NCBI RefSeq assembly: GCF_000611645.1
Contig: NW_014012650.1
Span: forward strand, 1 to 17,980
DNA from: Monoraphidium neglectum
Lineage: Eukaryota; Chlorophyta; Chlorophyceae; Sphaeropleales; Selenastraceae
DNA length: 17,980 bases
Direction of reading: 5' to 3'
The translations under genes and the position numbers were made by a program. The stretch's first letter is position 1, and each line of letters starts with the position of its first letter. The notes below the pieces were generated by a model, which had not been told where the DNA came from, did no database searches, and saw nothing but the letters and a program-made list of their open reading frames with translations. Shown here piece by piece: positions 1 to 8,662 of this stretch.

Positions 1-2466
1 CCCCGCCGCCACCTTGCGCAGGATCTTGGCCTTCTGCTGCACGTCCGCCTTGTAGAAGAAGCGCATCATCTGCACCGTCAGGTAGGGCGGCAGGCCCGCG
101 ACTGCGCTGCTGCCCTTGAACAGCACGCTGCGGCCCAGCGCCTCGCTGTTCTTCTCGCGGTCCTCCACCAGGCCCAGGGTGATGCCCTGGGATGTGTCAT
201 TGTGTGATTGGGTGTGTTGCATGTGTGTGGGTGTTGCGTGTGTTGCGTGTGTGTGTGTGTGTGTGTGTGTGGTGCATGTATTGTGAGTGTTGCGTCTGTT
301 TTGTGTGTTGGGGGTGGGTGCGCACCTGCTGTCGTGACCTGACACTGTGCAGGCGTACCAATAGAACGGCCAAGAGCTGCGTGGGCACACGTCCAACTTG
401 AGCAGGCCGCCTGGTATGAGGCCGCCCTGTGGCGACCCCGATGGCTTGTCCATGCAACCGCCAAGCTTCGCCCCGCCGCTGCCTGTGATGCCCCAGCCTC
501 GCGCCTCCTGAAACACCCCGCCACCACCACGCCCGCCGCCTGCCCTTCACACCCGCTGGCGCGCCTGCCAGTGCTCCTCGCTGCTGTTGCCGACACTGGC
601 ATCGCGTGCTCCGTTCTCATGCCGCCCCGTGCTCCCCCCCTCGCCCACACACATCCCCCACCCCCCACACTCAAACCCCGCACACCTGGTGGAGGTAGTT
701 GGTGTCACCTGCAATGTTGCACTTGAGGGTGTAGGCCGTCCCGCTCTCGTTGATCTCCTCCCCGCTCTCCTCGCTCTTGAGCTTGGTCACCAACTTCAGA
801 CCAAACAGCTGGTCCACTACTGAGCTGCCGTCCTCCTCCTGTGGCAGGGAGAGGCAAGGCGGCAAGGTCAGTCGAAGGGGCGCGCCCGGCAGGGTCCAGG
901 AGCCGCCACAGGCAAGAGTGAGAATGGTTTGACGCTGATTAAGGCAGCAGCGTGGCTGCCTTAGTCTGTGCTGGGGACATTCAGCGTGCTCAAGTGGACG
1001 CCACTGCTGCATCGCGCTGCATCGCGCTGCGGCAGACATTTCAACCTCCTCCGCTGCTCGGCTGCCTCTTTTGAGGCCTGCCGCCTTCAATCAATCCCGA
1101 CGCGTGCAGACCCACTGTCGCCTCTCCCTCCTCAGACCGCGGACAACATACAAAGGACAACTGCTTCATCTGTATAACCTGATGACTGCACCACGGCCTC
1201 TCAGCGATGCAGCTGGCCTACCCGTGGCTGCCGATTGGCATCCCTGCTGCTGACCCACTTGACGTGCAAATCATAGAACAGTCCCAAGCGTCTAGATACA
1301 CCACATACCCCGGTCTCAACTGCATCACCACGCGTGCAAAAGAACTGCAGCTGCTCTTCCCATTGCCACGGCCGCTTGCACATGTTGCCTATAAACGGCC
1401 CTGCTGCTCTGCTGACCTTGTAACTGCTCCTGCTGCCTGCCTGTGCGCCAAACACACACCTTCCCCTCCCTTCCTCCCTCCCTCACGCATCCACCCACCT
1501 TCAGCTTTTCCCGCAGCGTGTACATGATCTGCGAGTAGCACTCCTCGGCGTCCTGCTGCATGTAGTCCCCCGAGTTGCCCGTCTGCGCAAACTGCGGGAA
1601 CCGCTCCCGCAGCGTCATAAGAAACTTGAACGGCGGGAATGCCGCGCCCCCCTTTTTCAGGTCTGCAAAGAGCTCCTTGGTGGCCGCGACCAGCCGCCCG
1701 TCGGCGCCGGCCGCGGCGCCTGGCGGCGGCGAGTACTTTGCGAGCGCCTGCTGCAGGGCGCCGACGCTGTACAGGCACTGCACTGTCGAGTTCATGTAGC
1801 AGGTATTCCCGAGGTTAGCGAGGCCCGATCCGTAGGCCTTGGTGCCCAGGGTGTCCTGCTCGTCCTCGGGCAAATCCTCCACGAACACTGGGGCGTTCTT
1901 TGGCGCCTCGACGCTGATGGGGTCGGCGGTGCCCATCATCATGATGGTCACGCCGTCTTTGGGGACAGCTTTGCCCCACTCATCATCCTTGAGCAAGGCG
2001 CCCTTTCAAGGGGAGGGGCAAAGCGTTGGCACGCGGAGCTAGGCGTCGCATCAGGTCGCACATGGGCAGCAGCGCAGCGCCGTTGTCGTCGACGCTTTGC
2101 AGCCGGCGGTGAAAACGGACTCGACCTATTGCCATTGGTCGGGAAATTGTTCCCGCACAAAGCAGACCGCTCCGCATGCAGAAATGCCTCCAGCGCACAA
2201 AGTTGCGTGGTGCCCCGTGACCGAGATCGCAGCTCTTACGCCCAAATCAAGCGGATAAATCATGATGTGAGAACTCTGGCTGATTGCGTGCATACAGATA
2301 GGCAGCAGCACTCGCTCACCTTGATCATGACCTTCTGCCGCTCGGGCGGGACGCCGCTCAGCGTGAACAGCTGGCTCTTGAAGATCAACGGGGACTGCGT
2401 GGTGTCGACCTCGATGTCGCTGAACACCTCCTTACCCCACTTGCATGAGACTTTCACTGGAGCCAT
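1..2466 (-). CDS. UBP6: Ubiquitin carboxyl-terminal hydrolase UBP6/USP14, proteasome-associated deubiquitinase (3' end outside window)
   Basis: Exons on the minus strand: 2466-2320, 2002-1499, 838-686 and 186-1 (continues left). All three junctions are phase 0 with GT-AG ends, giving 330 visible residues. Residues 1-75 form the N-terminal ubiquitin-like domain that in this family docks on the 26S proteasome; it starts MAPVKVSCKWGKEVF and contains the conserved PERQKVMIK and LLKDDEW segments. The USP catalytic domain follows, with the cysteine box GLANLGNTCYMNSTVQCL (nucleophile Cys117) and later QQDAEECYSQ, QLFGLKL, YLTVQMMRFFYK and KAKILRKV, in USP14 order. The catalytic His/Asp boxes and C-terminus lie beyond position 1. 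The family trims ubiquitin chains from proteasome substrates. The start is the first ATG of the UBL domain. Two introns are long (660 and 499 nt); the 499-nt one carries a CA-rich tract before its acceptor. Orthology rests on the UBL plus USP order and is very secure; exon edges are inferred. Confidence 0.95.
187..330. repeat. GT/CA-rich microsatellite in UBP6 intron 3
   Basis: A pure (GT)n run occupies about 247-271 within a GT-rich stretch from about 190 to 325. On the transcribed minus strand this is CA-rich and reaches nearly to the 3' splice site at 187, in place of an ordinary pyrimidine tract. Confidence 0.9.
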
Positions 2467-2496
2467 CTTGCCGCTACAAACCGAGGCTGAGGCAGC

Positions 2497-2515
2497 GTGT
2501 GTGTGTGTGTGTGTG
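2497..2515. repeat. (GT)n microsatellite just upstream of the UBP6 start codon
   Basis: About nine GT units lie 30 nt upstream of the UBP6 ATG (minus strand). It would read (CA)n in the 5' leader if transcription starts further upstream. Its length is likely to vary between strains. Confidence 0.85.
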
Positions 2516-4427
2516 AACCAAGAGGTTTAATGTACCAACGCCATGAATGCGGGTTCAAGTGCCATGTGCACAACAGGGGGGTGTTCATGAGGAAGCTGAG
2601 AGTGCCATGTCGGCTGCAGGCGAACCAACCAGACCATCTGGTGCCCCCCTGCAGGGCGAAGCAGCGGGGCGACTGTGCCAAAAGCTAGTGTTCATCCACA
2701 GTGCAATTCACTGGCGGATGAATGTCAGAATGTTTGGAAGGTGCTTACCGGCTAAATTGCTCGAGCGTCAACCGCAAAAACTGCCTCGACGTCCGTGGCC
2801 GGTCACTGTGTAGAGTGCCTGCTGCACCCCTTTGGACCTCGACTGACCTTCTCAACTGTGGTGACCTCAGGCCACCCCTTCAACACCGCACGGCACATGG
2901 ACATGGCTATGTATTGCATCAAGAACGTGCTATTGAAGAGCGCACACGGCGCGCAAATGCGCAAGCGCAGGGTGCAAGCACTCGCACGAAAAGGGCAGAG
3001 CCCATGAGGGCAGGGCAGGGCGGTTGATGATGTGTACATGCAGGCGAAATGCGGGCGCCTAACGCATCCCGCATGCGCATGCGGCGGCATGCCCCACCAC
3101 TGCCTGCACGGCAAGCGAAGCAGCATACAGGTTGCTCCGGCCGCAGAGGCACGGCAAAACAAAGCCGCACAAGGCCTGGTGTACATCCGTCGGCCCATGA
3201 AGGACCAAGGCAGTATCTGTGTGCGTAACGGTTCGGCTGGAAGTGTGCTGGCTGGCTGACCCCGCTCCCCTGCCGCAAGGCTTCCGGGGGGCGCCTCCCA
3301 GAGCCCTGGAAACGGAGAGCGACGCACGCGGCTGAGTCCCATCACTCCAGTGGGGCGGCAGGACGCAGCACAGAGGCCGCTTCAGCGCCGTCCCGTGAGC
3401 GACGCAGGCGCATGCGTGTGCCCGGCGTGTGCGACAGCCTGCTGCCTCTGTCTCGGATGATGGAAGGGATCAATAAAAGCCTAGATCAGAGGGCAGAGCC
3501 CGCCAGCCCCAATGCTCAACCTGCACGCATATGACATGGCACTCTCCTTCCCTCTGTGCGTGTGTGTGTGGCAGGGGACGTACGTAACGCGGTGTTCGAA
3601 AGCTTCCAAGGCAGTGGGCACGCTTGTGCACGCGTGCGCCTTGGGCAGATGTCTGGATTCCGCGCTCGTGATCATACACGAGCCCTTGCGAATAAGAGTC
3701 CAGGTGAGAAGGCATCAACGGCACAGGCACGCGCCGTTGCTCTCTAGGCTTTGGCGGCGTGCAAGCATATTCGAGGAGAGGGGGCGCTTGCGGGGTGCAG
3801 CGGGGCTCACAGGCCTCGCGGCACCGGTACAGGGTCGCAAAGCCGGCGTGGGGCGCGGGCGCCAGAGTTGGGGCTGGCAACTCGTCGCCGCCACCGCCAG
3901 CCGCATGCGGCGCAAACGGGGTCGATTGCGTTGCGGAGAGGGGACAAGGTGGTGGTGGTGGTGATGGTGGTACAACTGGGCACATGCCAAGGGCCTACGA
4001 TGAGTGCAGAGGCGCGGCGCTCACTCGTGGTCTCAGCTGATTGAGGTTCCATCGAGGCCGCAAGGCTGAACCAATGCAGGGCCTTCCTCAGCGCGGCACC
4101 AGCGCCTGTCAGAGGGAGCCGCCTTCAGCGCCGCCGACCCGGCCCAGCCGGCCAGACCAGCGCCCGATCAGCACGCCTGTGCTACAAATCAGGCATGAGC
4201 CGCCCCGCGAGTTCCGCCCGTGCCGATTTATTGCAGGCCGGGCCGCCGATGCAAGGCCAGAAGACAAGAACAGTGGCAGTGCGAATTCTAGCACCCTGCC
4301 TGTAGACTCGCTGTCTTTGGCGCGCGCTGCGCCAGCCGCAGCCACCGCAAAATCTTCGCCCCGCGGCGGGGCGGGCTGCCGCCAGCCCTCCGTTGCTAAT
4401 CAATCCAGCTGTGCCGAGGCGTGCGCC
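2516..4427. other. Gene-free stretch: UBP6 upstream region and UBE2H 3' flank
   Basis: I see no recognisable protein, tRNA or other RNA gene here. Open frames of up to 180 codons exist on both strands (for example 3345-2803 and 3985-3470, minus). They show no family motif and are expected by chance in GC-rich DNA. The region must hold the UBP6 promoter on its left side and the UBE2H 3' UTR on its right side, but no convincing TATA box or algal TGTAA-type polyadenylation signal is visible for either. An AATAAA sits on the plus strand near 3472 with no gene in front of it. A short GT run lies near 3558-3571. Confidence 0.6.
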
Positions 4428-6396
4428 TCAGGCGTCGTCCTCCTCCTCGCTGGAAGACAAAAAGGCGCCTTCGCTGTCGCCGTCGCCGCCGTCCATCTTC
4501 TCGTCGCCGTCCTCGCTGCTCTTGTCGCCGTTGCGGGTCGCAGGGTTGCGGCTGTTGACGACCTCGGGCGCCGCATACCGGCGCACGTACTCTGCATGGA
4601 GTTTTGCAATGCGTGGGGCAGGCAAGTGACTTGGGGCGCATGAGGAGCAAGCTCGTGAGTAAGAGAAGGCGACACGTGCAGGCGTGAGGTTCTGGCTGGC
4701 AGTAGCCCGCGGCTCCTACAGCCCGTGCCGGCGGCAACAGCAGACAGCTGCCCCGCCCCAGCCTGCGGGGCCTGAAATCCTGGTCCGTGGCAGACGGCCG
4801 CAGTGCCCTTGAGTTTGGCCCCGAGCAGCGGGCCGGAGACACACCCTTGACGCGCGCGTTGTACGCAGCGGGATCCCTCATCAGCAGCGCGGCCGCCTCC
4901 CCGTTGAGGGGGTCCGTCGGGTTGGGGTACAGCAGCAGCTGCGGCAGGAACACCTCGAACACGTTGATCAGGTCTGGGAGGGCGGGCAGTGAGGGGTCGT
5001 GTGGTGGGGTTGTCAAGGCACGGGTGGTGAAACCCTGGACAGGTGGGGGTCGGCTGCACGCCGCGGCGCCGCGGACCCGCGACCATCAAGCTCAGGAAGA
5101 CCAGATGCATGCCAGCTTGCTGGCTGCAAGCAGCTGCGATGTGTCGTTTCCCGCGCCGCGGTCTCCGAGGCTGCTGCAATCATGGTCCGCGCACCAAACA
5201 TCGGGCTCCAGGTCTGGTTGATGACGTCCAGGCAGACAGAGCCCGCCCTGCAATCCAAACGCCGCGCCAAGGGGGGGGGGGGTGGTCGCGCAGGCGTGTC
5301 AAACCACGGGCCACATGCACGCCACCAAGCGGCAGAACACCTGCCCAGGTAGCCACGACCTGCATATGCCCCTACAGGTCCCCGGCCAGGCCCCCACAGA
5401 CTGTCCGCGCACCCCTCATCGACGTTGGGGTGGTAGATCTTGTTCACAAACCCTATAGAGGGGGACTTGTAGGGGTATGACTCTGGAAGCTCGACGTGCA
5501 CCTTCCACACGCCCCCCTCGTAGGGGCTGTCCTTAGGGCCACCAAACTCCACTAGGGGGGCGGGCGTGCAGGAGCGTCGGGGAAGAGGGGCGTGTCTGCA
5601 GCCTGGACGGCGGGCTGCAATGTTGGCTGTTGACACATGGGGGGCACGCCACGCCTTGCTGAGGTGTTGTGCGGCCGTGCATGCGCACCCCTAAATCGCC
5701 CTGAGAGCCACGAACCCTGATGGGACGCCGTCTGCGGGGGCGGGCGAGCTTCGCCAAGGCGGCGCGCCCCTGGTCAGCGCTCACCTGTGAACTCACAGAT
5801 GTTGTCGTCCACAAGCTGCAGGCAAAAGGTACGTCCAGTGCAGCAAACAAGGCGCAAAGCGAACAGGAAGGGTCCGTTTGTTGGGCAAGGGGCTTTGGTG
5901 TTATTGCGGCTGCGCGCACCGAACGCTACCATGGTGGAAGCATGGGCGGGATGGGTGCTGACAGCTGGCAACCAAAGCCAGTCCGACCCCATTTCCCAAG
6001 ATGCATGGGCCACTCACGTCCACATTCCAATCGCTCATCATGCTGAGAGGCAGGGAGACGAAGGCAGGCGCCAGCAGTGTGAGGGTGCATTGAAGCGTGG
6101 CACAACCGCCCCAAGCCCCGCGTCAGGGCAGCAGGGCTGGCACCCGCAGCAGCTGGGCTCGCACCCAACTGAGAAAACACACCGGAATTGCTGGCATAAT
6201 ACAGAGCTTACTGAGGCTTCCACGTGCGCGGCATGTGCGGCGCCAGTTGTGCACGCGCGCACCGCGCGGCATGTGCGTTACTACACCTTTCCTCTGCCCG
6301 TCGCCCCGCGCCCCACAGCACTGCCTAAGCGGGACCACGCGCTACTCACAGCTTCATCACGTCCATATCCCTGCGCTTCGACGGGCTGGCGCTCAT
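4428..6396 (-). CDS. UBE2H: E2 ubiquitin-conjugating enzyme, UBE2H / plant UBC4-5-6 class
   Basis: Seven exons on minus: 6396-6350, 6042-6018, 5815-5785, 5551-5413, 5247-5195, 4973-4845, 4591-4428. They give 588 nt and 195 residues, stop TGA. Every junction is GT-AG and the phases match (2, 0, 1, 2, 1, 1). The protein begins [20 protein letters not shown], the N-terminus typical of plant UBC4/5. The UBC fold follows: [34 protein letters not shown], then the HPN motif in [10 protein letters not shown]. The catalytic cysteine is in [16 protein letters not shown] (Cys86). The helical part [19 protein letters not shown] precedes an acidic Asp/Glu/Ser tail ending SSSEEEDDA. That tail is diagnostic of UBE2H, which elsewhere is the E2 partner of the GID/CTLH ligase and a cytosolic/nuclear protein. 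Length is close to the usual ~183-190 residues. Exons 2 and 3 are only 25 and 31 nt. The upstream side is shared with the divergent gene at 6846. Confidence 0.95.
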
Positions 6397-6845
6397 CTTG
6401 CTGATGCAGTGCGATGTGATAGCTGACTGAACCACACCCGGACTCGCTGGCTATGGCTGAGCGGACAGACAAGAGGCCGACGCGGGATGCGCACCACCCT
6501 AGACAGTCGCGGGCAAAGAACAGGCCTAGGGGACGCGACGATTGGGGCAGGGACACGTTTGCTGAGGATTGCTGGTAAACCTGAGTGTGGAGAAGAGTAG
6601 CTGGAGGGTCGGACAACTGATGAATGCTCAAACTGAACGTGGTGCCCGAGCGGAGGCCAAATACGTGAGCTTGCGGGAGCCAGGCAGGCTGACCACAGTA
6701 GTCAGGGGGGCTACTCCACGGGTGCCGGTAAGCGCGCGGAGCTGCCATTGTCATATATACGTTCGTGATCGGCGTCGGAAGCCTTGCACTTGATTGGCCT
6801 TTGCTTGTCGGATCCACGACGGATCACAAGCGCAAATTAGCATAT
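6397..6845. promoter_or_regulatory. Divergent intergenic region between UBE2H and the eIF4A-like gene, with a TATA-like element
   Basis: This spacer of about 450 nt separates two divergent start codons, so both promoters should be here. A TATATA core lies at 6754-6759 on the plus strand. A start site about 30 nt further on would leave a leader of some 60 nt before the ATG at 6846. No DEAD-box motif is readable in any frame. The pairing of this TATA with the plus-strand gene is inference. Confidence 0.35.
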
Positions 6846-8219
6846 ATGCGGCAATATTATGTGGCTGTGAGCACAAGAGAGGCCAAGCTGGTATGCAGGA
6901 TCTGGAAGACTAGCTGTTGCCCGTGCTCGCGCACACAGCACGACCAGCATTGGGCTGGTGTGTGCGCTGCCGACCGCGCGCGCCTGGATCGCCCCGCGCC
7001 AACCTCACTCGGTGCATTCTTGCGCAGACCACCCTGGTGGAGCTGCTTCAGGCGCTGCAGGCCGACGCCAGCGGCGTGGCGCTCGCGGTAGCGTGCGGGT
7101 CGCGGGACGCCCTTGACGAGGTCGTGGCTGCGCTTGCCGAGTGCGGCAGCTTTGCACTCGCCGTGCTGGTAGGCTCCTCCCTCATGTGGCCACCATATCA
7201 TATGGCCCTGCAGTGGCTCTGAACACATGAATCCGCCGATGTTTTCAAGCGCATGCAACGTTAGATGTCGATAGCTGACATATGATGGGACGCATGCGAT
7301 CGCTCACTTGCAGGGGTGACAAACCCTTGCTCCTTTCGTCGGCCCTGCCTGCCAAAGCTCACTTTGGCGGCCCCCATCCTCTTGCCACCCCAGCACTCAG
7401 ACCTGCAGGTGTCTGAGATCGAGCGGCGGGTGGCGCGGCTCAAGCAGCACGCGCAACACCAGCAGCAGGGGCGCGACAAGGAGCAGCAGGGCAAAGAGCG
7501 GCCGGCGGCCCTGCCTCAGCAGCAGCAGCAGCAGCAGCGGCAGCAGCAGCAGCAGCAGCAGCAGCAGCCAGGTTTGGAACAACAACAGCAAGGTGCAGGC
7601 GGTGGGCCCGCTCGGCCGCCGCAGCAGGTGGGCCCCCTCCTGGGAACCCCGCCTGCGGGCAGCGATGGGCAAGGAGGCGGCGGCAGCGGCGGCGGGGACA
7701 CGGGCGGCGAGGACCCTGAGTTCGATGCACCCGGCCAGGCGTCCCTGGTGCTCGCCGCGACGGACGTGTGCCTGAAAGTGCTCCCGAAGGAGCTGCTGCC
7801 CCTCGGCCTCCCGCTGCTCATCCAATACGACATACCCACAACCAAGGTGGGCCCCTCCAGCACGCTCTCCCCATTGTGTATCCACCTATTGCAGCCGACA
7901 CAGCGCAGGGCAAGGGAATCAAAAATCCCAGATGGGGCTTCAGCGCGCCAAACCTCCAAGGCACATCTTCACAGGTCCCCTCTTGTACCGCATACATCAC
8001 AAAATGGGCTCACCCCGCCAATCTTGGACTTCCACTCAGGAGGTCTTCACACGCCGTGTGTCCACGGTCTTTGGCGGCAGCAAGGAGCGGCGGCGCATGC
8101 AGCGGTCTGTTGTGATAGACTTTGTGGCGGCGGGGGAGCTGCCGGCCTTCAGGGCGCGTGAGCGGTTCAGCACCACACCGGTCCTCGAGATGCCGGTGCA
8201 CGTGCCAGATATCCTATAG
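6846..8219 (+). CDS. Divergent eIF4A-like DEAD-box RecA2-domain protein lacking the N-terminal helicase domain
   Basis: Exons 6846-6890, 7028-7168, 7394-7846, 8040-8219 (stop TAG); all junctions are phase 0, GT-AG, giving 272 residues. The product aligns end to end with the C-terminal (RecA2) domain of eIF4A/eIF4A3. MRQYYVAVSTREAKL matches the family's IKQFYVAV...KL. ALAVACGSRDALDEVVAALAE matches motif IV. LAVLHSDL matches SALHGDM, VLAATD matches VLITTD, and LLIQYDIPTTK matches LVINYDLPTNR. The tail VVIDFV...FSTTPVLEMPVHVPDIL matches the eIF4A C-terminus without gaps over 36 residues. Missing are the ARGxD part of motif V and the HRIGRxGR of motif VI, replaced by TRRVSTVFGGSKERRR. A ~90-residue low-complexity insertion with 16 CAG-coded Gln splits the domain at about residues 84-175. 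No RecA1 domain (Walker A, DEAD) is found upstream, so ATPase or helicase activity is not expected. The frame stays open upstream of the ATG to a stop near 6730 with weak similarity but no ATG, so a short unseen first exon is possible. A decaying pseudogene is the main alternative, but there is no frameshift or stop. Confidence 0.78.
7517..7567 (+). repeat. CAG (polyQ) tract in the eIF4A-like gene
   Basis: Seven CAG codons, one CGG and nine more CAG codons encode Q7-R-Q9. It sits in a larger Gln/Gly/Pro-rich insertion (about 7460-7730) between the motif IV and motif V regions. Confidence 0.95.
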
Positions 8220-8363
8220 GCCGGTCCGTATATAATCCCTGCTGCCGCACCTGCTTCTTGTCGTCGGCGGCGACGCTGCTGCTGCTGCTGCTGCCGCTGC
8301 TGCTGCTGCTGCTGCTGCTGCCGCCGTTGCCGCCGCCGTTGCTGCTGCCGCCGCCGCCGCCAC

Positions 8364-8399
<36 letters not shown>

Positions 8400-8662
8400 A
8401 AAGCAGTTCTTTCACTCGTTGTGTGTCTTGCCAGAGATGCAATTTGTGTGATTCGCCTTGACATACACATGACAAACGGATATTGGAGGAAGTACGCCAG
8501 CAATTTCGGTCATGTGCACTTGTCATCCAATTTGTTATGCCAGGCACGTGCTGTTGCCCTCATGGTAGCGCCGCCTCTGTCAGCACGCATGCCGCAAGAC
8601 GCCATGCACCCTGCTTGCAATCCCTCAGCGTCGCCGCGGCGCTGAGCGGCTCAGAGTAATCA
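8220..8662. other. Convergent 3' spacer between the eIF4A-like gene and the HECT ligase gene
   Basis: The two stop codons face each other across 443 nt, which must contain both 3' UTRs. Apart from the triplet tract there is a TATATAA at 8229-8235 just past the plus-strand stop. No clear polyadenylation signal and no gene are visible. Confidence 0.7.
8274..8399. repeat. Long CTG/CCG triplet tract between convergent genes
   Basis: About 125 nt of CTG repeats interrupted by CCG and TTG triplets. The last 35 nt (8365-8399) are uninterrupted. The tract reads CTG in the sense of the plus-strand gene and CAG in the sense of the HECT gene. It lies 55 nt past the plus-strand stop and about 265 nt past the minus-strand stop. 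Confidence 0.95.

Noticed and set aside
78..683. 201-codon open frame on the minus strand over the UBP6 intron
   Set aside because: It runs through UBP6 intron 3 including the CA repeat (HTHTHT peptide) and overlaps exon 4 in another frame; its protein is low-complexity and matches no family.
2560..2580. GGGTTCAAGTGCC, similar to a tRNA B box
   Set aside because: No A box, acceptor stem or anticodon arm can be folded around it.
2803..3345. 180-codon minus-strand open frame in the gene-free stretch
   Set aside because: No motif, no plausible splice partners and Cys/Arg/Pro-rich composition typical of antisense or random reading of GC-rich DNA.
3466..3480. AATAAA as a polyadenylation signal on plus
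   Set aside because: No plus-strand gene ends before it, and chlorophyte genes mostly use TGTAA-type signals.
7428..7568. CAG/GGC-rich block considered as a CRISPR array or minisatellite
   Set aside because: No regular repeat-spacer pattern; it is in-frame coding sequence of a eukaryotic gene.
8036..8503. 155-codon minus-strand open frame with polyGln/Arg
   Set aside because: Its length comes from translating the CTG/CAG tract; it also overlaps the last exon of the eIF4A-like gene in antisense.
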